DNA of 64,000 bases from Cyclospora cayetanensis (taxonomy: Eukaryota; Apicomplexa; Conoidasida; Eucoccidiorida; Eimeriidae): the NCBI RefSeq assembly GCF_002999335.1, contig NW_020312292.1, positions 186,001-250,000 on the forward strand. The letters are read 5' to 3'. Below the pieces are notes generated by a model. That model was given only the letters and a program-made list of their open reading frames with translations. It searched no databases and was not told the DNA's origin. The first letter of the stretch is position 1. Each line of letters begins with the position of its first letter. Position numbers and translations under genes: made by a program. Below are positions 12,901 through 22,833 of this stretch, piece by piece.

Positions 12901-15900
12901 GGCTCCTGGCCTTTTGACGTAGCCGTAAAATGAGTTCAAGATACACTTGTGAGCTAATTGTAGCGAGTCGTTCAGCAGCACCATGTCCTACACCACTCGC
13001 AACAACACTAATATTAAAACGAAATTTCAAAACATCGCATTTGGCAGCGCCTCCCCGTCGGATGGGCCTCTCCTGCGCATCTCCGATACATTTCGCGAAT
13101 ACATCGGCACCTTCCGCAAGCTCTCATAATTCGCACTAGTTGGTTCTGGTTGCTTTCCTGCCACCACTTTCAGAGCAGTGCCCCCCCTTAAGGCTTACTG
13201 CCGCCTCCTTTTTTTCCTGAAAGGATCCTCCATGAGCCTCCAGCTGCTCTTTCTTCCTCTCCGCCTCCTTTAGCCGCTTCTTGAAGACGTATCTTCGATC
13301 ACGGAAAGCGCGCACTGTCTCGACGTAAAAAGGGTTCTCCCTCTGACACACGATCGCTTCCTCATCCGCCTCCTGACAACGCAATGGCCGCAAAAATGCA
13401 TATACACAAATATACACATATACATACACAAATACACATACATATTCATACACATACACAAATACACATGCACATATACACATACATATTCATACAAAAA
13501 TACATACATACACATACACACACATACACACAAAATAGCCTCAGTGCCACAAGCCCCAACAAAACTATGAAGCTCTCAATCACCCGCATGCCGCATGCAT
13601 CGTTCGCATGTGTTTTAAGTCGTCTCAGCTGAGGACGGCGGCTATACTCCTCCAGGTTTGTTTGCATGTACGCGCATGCCCACGATCAAGCGCATCTGTT
13701 TTCTAAAAAGGTGTGTCTTCCTAGAATAGCTAGCTAGCTACCTAGGCAGGCAGGTAGCTAGCTAGGTAGCTAGGTAGCTAGCTAGGCAGGCAGGTCGTCA
13801 CCCTACGTGAAAGCCTTCAAGCCACCGTCAACAAAGCGGCCATCTCCCTCCTTGGCTGCCAATAAAGGAAAGAGTTTTTGCCGTGCACCTGCCTTGAAGC
13901 AACAACGCTTCCAGCATCTTTCCCAACCCTCTATCCGTCTCTCCCTTTCCTTCCATCTCTCTCCTTTTCTCTTTCTCTTTCCCTCTATATCTATCTCTCT
14001 CTCCCTTTCCTTCCATCTGTCTCCCTTTCTCTTTCCCTCTATATAGATAAATATATATATACATCTCTCTCTCCCTTTCTTTCTCTTTCCCTCTACATAT
14101 ATATCCGTCTCTCTATCTCCCTCTCCCTTTCCTTCCATCTGTCTCCCTTTCTCTTTCTCTCTCTATATATGTCTCTCGTTCCCCTTCCAACATACCTTTT
14201 GTATTTTCGTCTTCTTGTGCGCTTTTTGCGAATACTTTTTCGCGGCTTTTAGGAGCGCCATGTATTTCTGCTTGTCTGTCAACTCCGTCCACGACTTGAG
14301 GCTTGCAGTATCTCCCTTCCCAATTCGATCTCCTCCCTCGAAGGCGTTGTCTTCTTCCTCCTCCCCGCCGCTGCTACTGCCACTTCCAGTGCTGTCAGCT
14401 GCTTCATGAGACTCGCCTTGAGAACCTTGGGGCGGCTCTGAGGCAAACTGCGATCGACTGCTCGTCTTCCAGCTGCCTCTGCCCTTCCCCGTCCTAACCT
14501 CCGCTGCAGGCTGATGCATGCGCGTCTGCAAATCCTGCTGAAGCGCAAGAATAGTGCCCTTCTCGGCGGGGCTTATTTCCAGCTTCCGCCTCCAAGGAAG
14601 AAATCGCTGGCATTCAGACGCTGCACAAAAGACACAGCGCTCGAGGCAACAATCTGCAGCAGATAGCGACAAAAAATCCGTATTTATAGTTGCCAATATG
14701 CAGCGAACCATCTTCTAGCCTGAAACAGCTAAAGACGAGGTTGTAAGTTGGTGCATGCACGAAAAGTAGAACGTCAACAGGAGTGCAGCAAAGAGAGAGA
14801 GAGTGAGCTAAAGAGAGAGACATATATATATATATATATATATATATGCAGAGAGAGAAAAAGAGAGCGAGAGAAATATGCAAAGCGGAAGACAGATGTA
14901 CAGAAAGAAAGGGAGAAAATGAGCAAAGGCAAGAAATATGCGGAGAGAACAAGAAAGAAAGATGCAGAGGGAATGAGAGAGATAGAGAGAGAAAGAAATG
15001 TGCAGAGAGAACGAGAAAGAAAGATGCAGAAAGAAGGGCGGATTGCGCATCGAGAGACAAAAGACAGAGGAATGCAATGAAGGCGCTTGTTTTTCTGTTC
15101 TGACGCACCGTATTCATACCAAGGGCAATCTCTACATTGCTGTTTTGTTTTGATAGCTGGTGGCTGGAGGCGTTGCGAGAGGATAATATTGGGATACATC
15201 GCAGCAACATCGAGATGCAGCAGCAGGGGAAAGGCCTTGAGCGAGGGGCTGTCTCGGAGCATCTCGAGTCGCTGCCGTATGTCGTTTACGTTTTCTTCCC
15301 AGTTCACAAAAGAGGCAGGCGATAGAGGAGTCTCCTTAGCTTCTGAATCGAGCCATAGACCCAACACGGAGTCAAGAGACTGCAGCAGATCGTCATATGC
15401 GCGTGGCTTCAACGAGAAAACCTCCTTAAGATCACTTCTGTAGCTGTAGACATGCGTATGCACAACAATCACTCTTCATCTCATGCCTGTTCAAGTTCAA
15501 GTCTTGTCAGAACACCGCAGCCCTCCTCCTGTCCAGAGAGACGAAAAGAGAGGGAATAAAAAGAGAAAGTGAGAGGAAAAGAAAGAGGAAACGAGAGAAA
15601 ATAAAAAGAGAAAGTGAGAGGAAAAGAAAGGGAAAGTGAGAGGAAAAGAAAGAGAAAGTGAGACAGGCCAGGATGAGACTCTTTTGTACTGTGTTCATGT
15701 GTATATGTATATGCATATGTGTATATATATTTATATATGTATGCACGTGTATATATATATATATATGGCTGTGTGCCTGGCAGCTATGCTATGCTGTGAT
15801 ATTCTATGCTATGCTCTGCGTACATTCCGCATTTGAGAGATTCTACCCTGCCTCCAACGTAGCTGTCTTCGAGAATGAGGTGCAGCTTTTGCGTCTCTGG

Positions 15901-18900
15901 ATGTCTCCAATACTTCATGAGCTCCGGTTTGTGTTTGTTTGGGAAGAGAACACTGCCAGCGAAAGCTTCTGCCATCAACAAACTCTCGCAGAGGGTCCCA
16001 CTACCTTGTCTAAGAACCATCTCGGGCTGCACAGCGAGCGAGAGAAACAGCAGCTTTGTCGAGTTTGAGCGAGGTAGGAAAGCAGCAGCAACAGCAGCAG
16101 CAGCAGCAGTAGCAGCTTCTTTCCCCCCTGCCTCCCCTCCCTGTTCTTTTCCCTGCCGGTCGAGCTGAGCGAGCAAGACTTCGACCAGCGCATTCTACGG
16201 AAGTTAAAGGCAATGCAGATTAGCGCAACAGCTGCCATAAACGGCAGCGTGGGGGAGGGATGGGGGAGGAAGAAGGGAGAGGATGGGGGAGGCAGTTGTT
16301 GCAACTTTGCATCATGAGCGTGCGTCGTGGCTTACATTCATGGGGATAATGGAGCTCATAGCAAGCACAAATGAATGAATGAATTGTTCGTACAACAAAT
16401 ACGTGGCCACGGCATCTGAAACCGAATACACTGCAAGACGCTGCGGATCTGAAGAAGCTAAAGGCACCTGCGTAGGGAATGCAAAGATACACAGAGCGAG
16501 ATACCCGGCTATAAATATAACACGTGTACATATATATATATATTCTTTCCATACATATAATATGTATCAATAGAACATGCAAGATCCGCTTCCAGAGGCG
16601 TAGCGTATGGGGGGTTTCAAAGAACACCAGAAAAAGCTGAATTCGAATGTTGAATTATTTACACGAGGATCAAGAAGAGACGACGATACACACACGCGCG
16701 CATCCAGTGATATACGCAACACATGGCATATATATATATATATTAGAGGTTTGCTTAAAGACAGAATGCGGTGGCTGTAGAGAGAGAGTGGAACAAGGTG
16801 GAAGGGGGCAGCGCTTCATCGACAGAGAGACGACACATTTAGTATGGGCACCACACGAAACGGCTGGCTAATAATTTGTGCGAGGCTATACACAGAAAAT
16901 AAAGATTTTACACAAGAGAGAGCATGCACACAGGTATATTTGTGTGTATGTATGCATATAGGTATTATGTTTGTATACGATGTGTGAGAAGGTTAGAAGG
17001 AAAGAAGATAGGTAAGAAGGTATGCGCGCGTAGTATACCATATCTTCGGCGTCTACTTCCACCGGATTGAAGCGCAGTTTTGCTTTGCAGACGGCCTTGA
17101 GCGTGCGGGACCCCTGAAAAGAAGGAAAGAGGCAGGAAGTGTAGCAGCATGCAGAAAAAAAGGAGAAGGATGCAGCGCCAGCAGGGAGGCTACGTAGTCT
17201 ACTGGTCGGGTGTACCTTGACGGATCTACTTATGTGTGTATTTACACAGAAATATATCATGCACTTAGATTAGCAGGCACTGCATTGGCGAATCGTGCTG
17301 AAGTGATGCAGATATATACATCGAGAGAAAGAAAGAGACAGAGAGAAAGAGAGAGAGAGAAAAGAACGACCAAGGGGAAAAGCAGTGTTGTAACTGCAGA
17401 AAGCTGCCTCCTTCTACAGCGTGACAGACGGCAGTATCCAAGCAAGCGAAGCATGCATTGATACTGCCGTCTGTTCTGTCGTCTGAGGGAAGTTTCTCCA
17501 CAAATGTGCTGCAGCGTCCCCTCCGGAGAAGACTGGCATTTCAACAGACAGACAGAAGCTGGAACGGCAGCACCAAAGCCTTCAAGGCCCTATGAATTCG
17601 CTTTCTCTCCTCTGTTTTTTCTCTCTCTTTTCTGATTCTTCTTCCTTTCTCTCTTTTCTGTTTCTCTCTCTCCCTTTCTCGCTCGGCACCCGCGCGAGCG
17701 AGCGAAAGGCTTCCCGTGCAGCCCACACACCTGAGGAAGATAAGAGTCTCTTTCTACCCATTTGAAGCAGTCTAAATGAATGAGAGGGCCAGCACCAACA
17801 ATTGCATCGTCAGGAGGTCCAACCATGAGGCCTAAAGATCCCGAAAGATTGAGGCCGTTCAGCTGAAGCAGACAAGGGCAGAACAAGAAACACGAAACAA
17901 GGGGACTTAGTTTCAGAAAATCTGTGCGGCTGCACAAGGGCAAAAGAAGCAGCAGGTACAGCAGCTGAAGAAGCAGATACTGCAGCAGAAGCAGCAAATA
18001 CATCAGCAGTAGCAAATACAGCAGCAGAAGCAGCAAATACATCAGCAGTAGCAAATACAGCAGCAGATGCAGCAGCAGAAGCAGCAAATACATCAGCAGT
18101 AGCAAATACAGCAGCAGATGCAGCAGCAGAAGCAGCAGTAAATACGGCAGCAGATACATCAGCAGTAGCAAATACGGCAGCAGACGCAGCAGTAAATACG
18201 GCAGCAGATACATCAGCAGCAGCAAATACGGCAGCAGATACTGCAGCCTCCACCAAGACGATGGGAGAACCTCCTCAGACCCTCCCTTTCTCCCCTTCTC
18301 CCCCCATCCCCCGTGTGTCTGTACAGCGCAGACGTGAAAGATTCTGTGTGTCTCCAGCTGCACCTCCCGAGGCAAAGAAAAAGCTTGATACACGAAAAAG
18401 CGCACGGGAAAACGGCAAGACAGCAAATAGAGGCGTGCGGCGTATACCTGAGCCCTTCGGAGTACATAGGGGAGATCGAAAGAATCGCCGTTGTATGTGA
18501 CGATGACTTGAGGCTGCAGTTTGATCACGTGTGCGATGAAGCGCTTTAAGACGGCTTTTTCATCTGCCTCATTGAAGACAACGAACGGCCCAGGCCCTTT
18601 GAATTCGGTCGTGGGAACGAAGGAAAAGGGGGGGATGTTCGCGGAGAGGAAGGAGCGATTTACGAGGAGGTAACCTTGCTGATTGTGCATGTAGGAAATG
18701 AGGATGATGGGGTCTGTCTCTTTGTCTGGAAACTTGAGGGGAGCTTTGTAGCATTCGATGTCAAAGGCTAAGATGCCGAGAGGGGCAGAGGCGGAAGTTT
18801 CCAGAGGCTCCAGCTGCAAGACACGTGGAGACGGAGGTCGGAGCAGGGAGGAAGTGAAAATTGTGTGGAAGCAGTTAGAAGTCGCTTCATCATGAGGCAG

Positions 18901-21900
18901 CACTGGGGAGAGGAGAGGGGAGGAAAGGAGGGAGGGGGGGAAAGGAGGGGGGAAGGAAGAAAGTAAAAAAGGAGGAAAGGAAGGGCGCCATGACAGAATA
19001 GCTCGCTGCAACAGAGACAGCGGAGAATGCAGCAAGGCGCTGAACAAGACACTGCAAAGCATAAAGAGGCTCTTAGAATCTCACGTGGAGTTCTGCGTGA
19101 CTGCAGGAAGAAGCGCTGGAACGTGTCAATCGATACCACCTGCCACACCGGATGTTGAGATCAATTGCACACCTGAAGGGCGCAGAGAAGCAGAGATAAA
19201 TATATATGGATATCGATATATTTATATGTATAAAGACATAGAGCATAGGCTGCACGTCGTTTCATGAAAAAAGTTGGTGCAAAATACAGCGGACAGAAGC
19301 GTGGCGTGGTGTGAAGAGGCCACGAGAGGGGGAGGCGTCGGTGGAAGTGCACCTCAAAAAGGGAGAATTATATTATACACAAAAAGAAAAATGAAACAGT
19401 TTGAAGATGAGGCGTTGGAAGCAACGGGCGGGTAAGAAACACAGGGGAGGCGGGGATAACAACAAGGTGAAAACAACACACACACAACAGCAGCAGCAGC
19501 AGCAATTAGCAGCAAAGCACGAGAAGAAGAAGAGCAGCAGCACTTCCCAGCAAAGCACAAGAAGAAGAACAGCAGCAACAGCAGCAATTAGCAGCAAAGC
19601 ACAAGAAGAAGAAGAGCAGCAGCACTTACCAGCAAAGCACAAGAAGAAGAACAGCAGCAGCAGCAGCAATTACCAGCAAAGCACAAGAAGAAGAGCAGCA
19701 ACAGCAGCAGCAGCAGCAATTAGCAGCAAAGCACAAGAAGAAGAAGAGCAGCAGCACTTCCCAGCAAAGCACAAGAAGAAGAAGAACAGCAGCAGCAGCA
19801 GCAATTAGCAGCAAAGCACAAGAAGAAGAGCAGCAGCAGGAGCAGCAGCACTTACCAGCAAAGCACGAGAAGAAGAAGAGCAGCAACAGCAGCAGCAGCA
19901 ATTACCAGCAAAGCACAAGCAGAAGAAGAACAGCAGCAGCAGCAGCAGCAGCAATTACCAGCAAAGATGAGTGAGTGCAAGGAAAGCGTAAACCATACAG
20001 ATGAATATATACACATGGCGCATGCACGGCAGAGGCGACAGCGGGTTTAAAAATGACTTTTAGATTCTGTAAAAATCGCGAAAGAAAGGCTGCAGCTCGA
20101 CCAGCTGTTTCAAGCCTAGGAAGCCCCCTGTATACGGCTCTCCTGCAGCAATGAAACAGCCTGCCAACTGACCTTGTTAGATAGACAACGTCTGCTTCGA
20201 AGATTTCATCGATCATTTCTGTGGCATCCGCGGCAGCAGAAGGTTCCTTAGCTGCCCCTCCACGACTCCTCGAAGAGGCATCGTTTGCATCTGCCAGCTC
20301 TTTCTCCTGCCCCAAAGGGAAGCTGCGCAGGGAGGTGATAGAAGCTTTCGCGAAGGCAGCGGCGTTTTGGCGAACTGAGTCGTGAAAGACACAGAGAAAA
20401 CGGCAGGAGACAACGTGCATGCCTCTAGAATGGGAAGCACTCTGCACGGAAACGGCTAAATTTATTTTAAGGAGGCATCATGAGGGCAGGAGGAAGCAGC
20501 AGCAAGCAGAAGACTTCTCTACAAGCCGCAAGACATGGACCCATCAACGCAGCAAGGCGGCAGAAAGAAGGCCTCATGGCTTTATAGGAGACATACACAC
20601 ACAATAGAGAGAGCAAACGCAGATTAAAACAAACGCAGAGAGACAGAGAGACAAACAGACAGAGACTAGGAGGGGTTTACCAAACAGACAGAGAGAGAAA
20701 CATGCATACAGAAAAATACAGCTACAAACATACAGAGACAGAGAGAGACACGCAGAGGGGCATGGCAAAAGGTGTCTATAGAAGGGGGTTAAGAAGTTGG
20801 CGTCCAGGTGTAGATGTTTGGTTGCATACAAGCGATACGGCATGTGATGCGAACGATGCGTAACGTGCTTGCGGATTAAGAGGCATGCAGAGGTTTTTGC
20901 ATCTAAGTGATGACTCTCCGGATGTGTGGAGAGGTAGGTGGTACACAGCAGATCGAAGAACACTCTATGTGTATATATACATATATATACATAGAGAGAG
21001 GAAGCGAAAGAGAGACAGAGAAAGAGAAGAGACATGTGTGAAGCAGGTGAGAAGGCAGCCCTTCTGCGAGGGTTGCTGTTTCCCTCCTTCTTTCTCTCTT
21101 TCTCTCTTTTTTTTTCTCTTTTTTTTCTCCCTTTCCGTAATAGACAGCGCATGTACCTATCCTAGCAAGGTCTTGCTTTGCTTCCACCAGCTCCTTGACG
21201 GTAGGGAAAGAGAGGCGGAGGAAATCTCGCTTTCGCTTCAACGATCCGAAGGCATCACAGGAAGTTGCAGGATCACCAGGACCATACCGCGCTAAGTGCG
21301 AAGGATCTGAGAGGTCTTCTACAGGCGCTCGAGTCACTTCAACCTGCCAGGCAGATGCGCAGGTGCAAAGACACAGGAAAGCGGGGATGTGCAGGCTGCA
21401 GTATATGCGTTGTATGGCCATGCAGCAGAGAGAGGGCACTGCCACACGGAGACAGGCGCAAAAAACACTCAAAAAAAGAGGCATCCTGACGCATGCGTTT
21501 AGATGCAGCCTGAAACGCAGGGGCGTGTTCCGTAGCCGCCGCCTCTCGTATAGCGGCATTTTGGCTTTAGCTAGCAGGGGAAAATCGAGCACTTTCTATA
21601 AGGCCGAGATATTTTTTTCGCCTTATCAGCAACGGCAAGAAGGGAATGCGGGAGAGCGAAAGAGAGCAGAGAGACAGCCCCTAAGGAAACTTTTTAAGAG
21701 GTCAAGAGAGGCATATATATATATATATGTATATATATATATGCATATATATATATGTGTATATATATATATATCCGAGGAACTTTATGAGGGTTATATC
21801 GTCTCTCTAAGGCCACAGCGGGCAGTCTGTAGGCTTTCTGGAGAGAGAGAGGCTGCGATTTGGAGGCAAAAAGAACGCACATTGTACTTGCAAAGCCTTT

Positions 21901-22833
21901 CTCCAAGCGCTGATGCTACAGCCTGCCAATCGTCAGGCCCCTTTCTCCGTAGCGCAACGCAGAAGTGGGGGCGATGCAGCAGGGTAGTCCTAAAGACACC
22001 CCCGTCTGCAGCTACAAAGTACAAATTCAAGCCTGGGGAAGCAAAGCAAGCACACTGAGCACAGGAATGCGCAAGAGAGATGAGCGGCAGGCCTCCCCAT
22101 GACGGAGCAGAGACTTTGCTCGAAGATTCTTCATGAAGGAGGCCATGCGCGAGAAGGCGTGGTAGAAAGGCTGTTCCGCGACGAACAGACTCAGCGCGGC
22201 GAAGTGTGAATGCAAAAAGAGAGCTGCTCGTGTGTGTTTGGTGGGAGAGGCGAACCTACCGGAAAAAAGCTGTTTTTTTTCTTTAGACGAGTTTACTTGG
22301 GCCGTTGTTTGCGTAATGTTGTATAAATATCCGACCCTCTCACCCTCAGAAGCCCAAACTTCGACGCCAAACTGCCGCTCCAAGACTGTGCGGCCAGGCA
22401 CTGCACTCGAGCGTTTGTGTGGGAAGAGCGCCTTCTTCCCCTCCGGCAAGGCATCGCGTCTGCTGCTGCATGGCTGCCTGAAGCGGGGAACCCCCGCAGC
22501 AGGCAAGCGTGTCGTCCTCTCCTCGGGGGGGGGAGGCGGGGAACATGCAGCAGCGTTGGTGTTGGGAACTGGTGCAGAGGGGGGCCCTCGTGAGAGGGAG
22601 TCATCCCCACCAGCCGTGCCACTACTGCCTGCTCTGAGAATCGCACGGCGTTGAACGTAAGGACCCGTTCGCATCTCCTGGCGAGAACGTCGCAAGCCTC
22701 CTCGGGAGGCCCCTCCTATGTCCTCCAAATCCGCACTTTCTGCGGTTCCCCAAGCTGCATTGCCTGGGGGCCCACTGGAAGCTCCCTCGGGGGGGCCCCC
22801 CCCCGACCTCCCAGCCCGACTGCGGAGGCTCAT
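675..22833 (-). CDS. POLE: DNA polymerase epsilon catalytic subunit (multi-exon)
   Basis: Leading-strand replicative DNA polymerase with 3'-5' proofreading, acting in the nucleus. Exons fixed by matching splice phase: 22833-22297, 22054-21881, 21343-21157, 20374-20173, 19172-19085, 18813-18448, 17862-17731, 17113-17039, 16467-16336, 16026-15824, 15443-15109, 14653-14196, 13372-13199, 12987-12833, 11759-11409, 10699-9688, then 5248-4964, 4326-4189, 3981-3249, 2455-2322, 1994-1795, 1402-1312, 1185-1121 and 768-675. Exons near 9269-8934, 8346-8129, 7190-6426 and 6030-5546 are approximate. Visible motifs: Exo I FDIE (about residue 412), Exo [11 protein letters not shown], Exo [12 protein letters not shown], Pol [11 protein letters not shown], Pol [12 protein letters not shown], Pol C ELDTDGIW. 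Cysteines matching the Fe-S (CysX) ligands are present (CRDC, ERC, VCQREN). The C-terminal DUF1744-like half and both zinc motifs (CGAC/CKCPSC; CIGC/DKC) follow, ending in AWS-stop. About 2,700 residues are predicted against about 2,286 in human. The extra length is mostly Ser, Gln and Ala low-complexity inserts. Confidence 0.93.
2517..2616. repeat. Microsatellite block (GA-rich, CTAC, ATAC)
   Basis: GACAGAGAGAGATATT-type units followed by CTAC and ATAC tetranucleotides. It lies in the intron between polymerase epsilon exons 3981-3249 and 2455-2322. Confidence 0.85.
4507..4915. repeat. Minisatellite with 17-bp CATTCATGCATTTATTC units
   Basis: About ten near-perfect 17-bp units fill 4507-4680, then decay into ATTCATTCAYACATTTATG variants up to 4915. 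The block is in a polymerase epsilon intron (between exons 5248-4964 and 4326-4189). Open frames of His, Ile and Phe over it are repeat translations, not genes. Confidence 0.9.
5265..5466. repeat. CAGACA/CACATA microsatellite
   Basis: Dense CAGACA, CACATA and CATACA units in the polymerase epsilon intron just upstream (on the minus strand) of exon 5248-4964. Confidence 0.9.
6843..6915. repeat. (CTG)n run coding poly-Ser in polymerase epsilon
   Basis: An almost pure CTG trinucleotide run inside the large exon near 7190-6426. Read on the minus strand as AGC it encodes a serine run of about 20 residues within the DUF1744-like half of the polymerase. Shorter CTG runs at 6576-6603 (read as poly-Gln) and 6680-6724 (Ser-rich) lie in the same exon. 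Confidence 0.9.
7855..8105. repeat. TATG/TATA microsatellite with a GCAT run
   Basis: Long stretch of GTATATAT, TTATG and (GCAT)n units in a polymerase epsilon intron next to the exon ending at 8129. Confidence 0.9.
8455..8758. repeat. A-rich low-complexity block (ACAACA, ACATAAA)
   Basis: Irregular purine-rich block of CAACA, ACATAAA and CACAAAA units with almost no T runs, inside a polymerase epsilon intron. Confidence 0.75.
9345..9532. repeat. Minisatellite with about 21-bp TTCATTAGATCATTGGATAG units
   Basis: About nine imperfect head-to-tail units of TTCATTAGATCA(T/A)TGGATAG, with no spacers, in a polymerase epsilon intron. Units differ at scattered positions, so this is a drifting minisatellite rather than a CRISPR array. 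Confidence 0.88.
10733..10842. repeat. (AAGC/AAGT)n tetranucleotide repeat
   Basis: Tandem AAGC with interspersed AAGT units immediately upstream (minus-strand sense) of the polymerase epsilon exon starting at 10699, so close to its 3' splice site. Confidence 0.93.
10995..11115. repeat. TA-rich microsatellite
   Basis: ATATATAC and TATATTT units in the intron between polymerase epsilon exons 11759-11409 and 10699-9688. Confidence 0.9.
11820..12030. repeat. ACATATA/ACAC microsatellite
   Basis: Alternating ACACATAC and TATATACA units in the intron upstream (minus strand) of the polymerase epsilon exon starting at 11759. Confidence 0.88.
12353..12785. repeat. CACACATA/CATTCACA microsatellite
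   Basis: More than 400 bp of ACACACATACACATTCACA-type units adjoining the 3' end of the polymerase epsilon exon 12987-12833, within the following intron. Confidence 0.92.
13388..13532. repeat. ACACATA microsatellite
   Basis: ACACATACAT and AATACACAT units a few bases upstream (minus strand) of the polymerase epsilon exon starting at 13372. Confidence 0.9.
13724..13796. repeat. GCTA/GGCA/GGTA self-complementary repeat
   Basis: Tandem GCTAGCTA, CCTAGG, CAGGCAGG and GGTAGCTA units. The CTAG cores are palindromic, so the block could fold on itself. It lies in a polymerase epsilon intron. Confidence 0.85.
13930..14178. repeat. CT-rich polypyrimidine block
   Basis: CTCTCCCTTTC, CTTTCTCTTTCCCTC and CTATATA units directly beyond the donor site of the polymerase epsilon exon 14653-14196. 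Confidence 0.88.
14788..15066. repeat. GA-rich block with an internal (TA)n tract
   Basis: GAGAGAGA, AGAAAGA and GCAGAGAGA units with a (TA)n tract at 14820-14848, in the polymerase epsilon intron between exons 15443-15109 and 14653-14196. Confidence 0.88.
15538..15664. repeat. GAAAGTGAGAGGAAAAGAAA tandem repeat
   Basis: Imperfect units of about 20-28 bp built on GAGAAAGTGAGAGGAAAAGAA, in a polymerase epsilon intron. Followed by a TATG/TATA stretch to about 15767. Confidence 0.88.
17940..18245. repeat. CAGCAGWAGCAAATA compound trinucleotide repeat
   Basis: Repeated CAGCAG, AAATACAG and ACATCAGCAG blocks of about 15-42 bp. Phase-consistent splicing from the exon ending at 18448 to that starting at 17862 places it in an intron, so Leu/Tyr- or Ala-rich open frames over it are not coding. 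Confidence 0.9.
19480..19962. repeat. Minisatellite of CAG/AAG units with a TTACCAGC/TTAGCAGC core
   Basis: About ten variable-length units of roughly 40-50 bp: a CAGCAGCAG run, then AATTAGCAGCAAAGCACAAG, then AAGAAGAAG. It lies in the polymerase epsilon intron between exons 20374-20173 and 19172-19085. Confidence 0.92.
20590..20762. repeat. GAGACAGAGAGACA-type microsatellite
   Basis: Loose ACAGAGAGACA and CAGACAGAGA repeats in a polymerase epsilon intron between exons 21343-21157 and 20374-20173. Confidence 0.8.
21712..21775. repeat. (TA)n microsatellite
   Basis: Nearly pure TATATATG and TATATATA sequence in a polymerase epsilon intron between exons 22054-21881 and 21343-21157. Confidence 0.92.

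Noticed and set aside
17590..19062. Minus-strand 490-codon open frame, part of which is Leu/Tyr-rich
   Set aside because: It contains two true polymerase epsilon exons, but the Leu/Tyr part is the intronic repeat at 17940-18245, removed by phase-consistent splicing.
19354..19901. Cys/Leu/Phe- or Lys/Gln-rich frames on both strands
   Set aside because: Direct translations of the CAG/AAG minisatellite; open in several frames at once, which marks repeat DNA and not genes.
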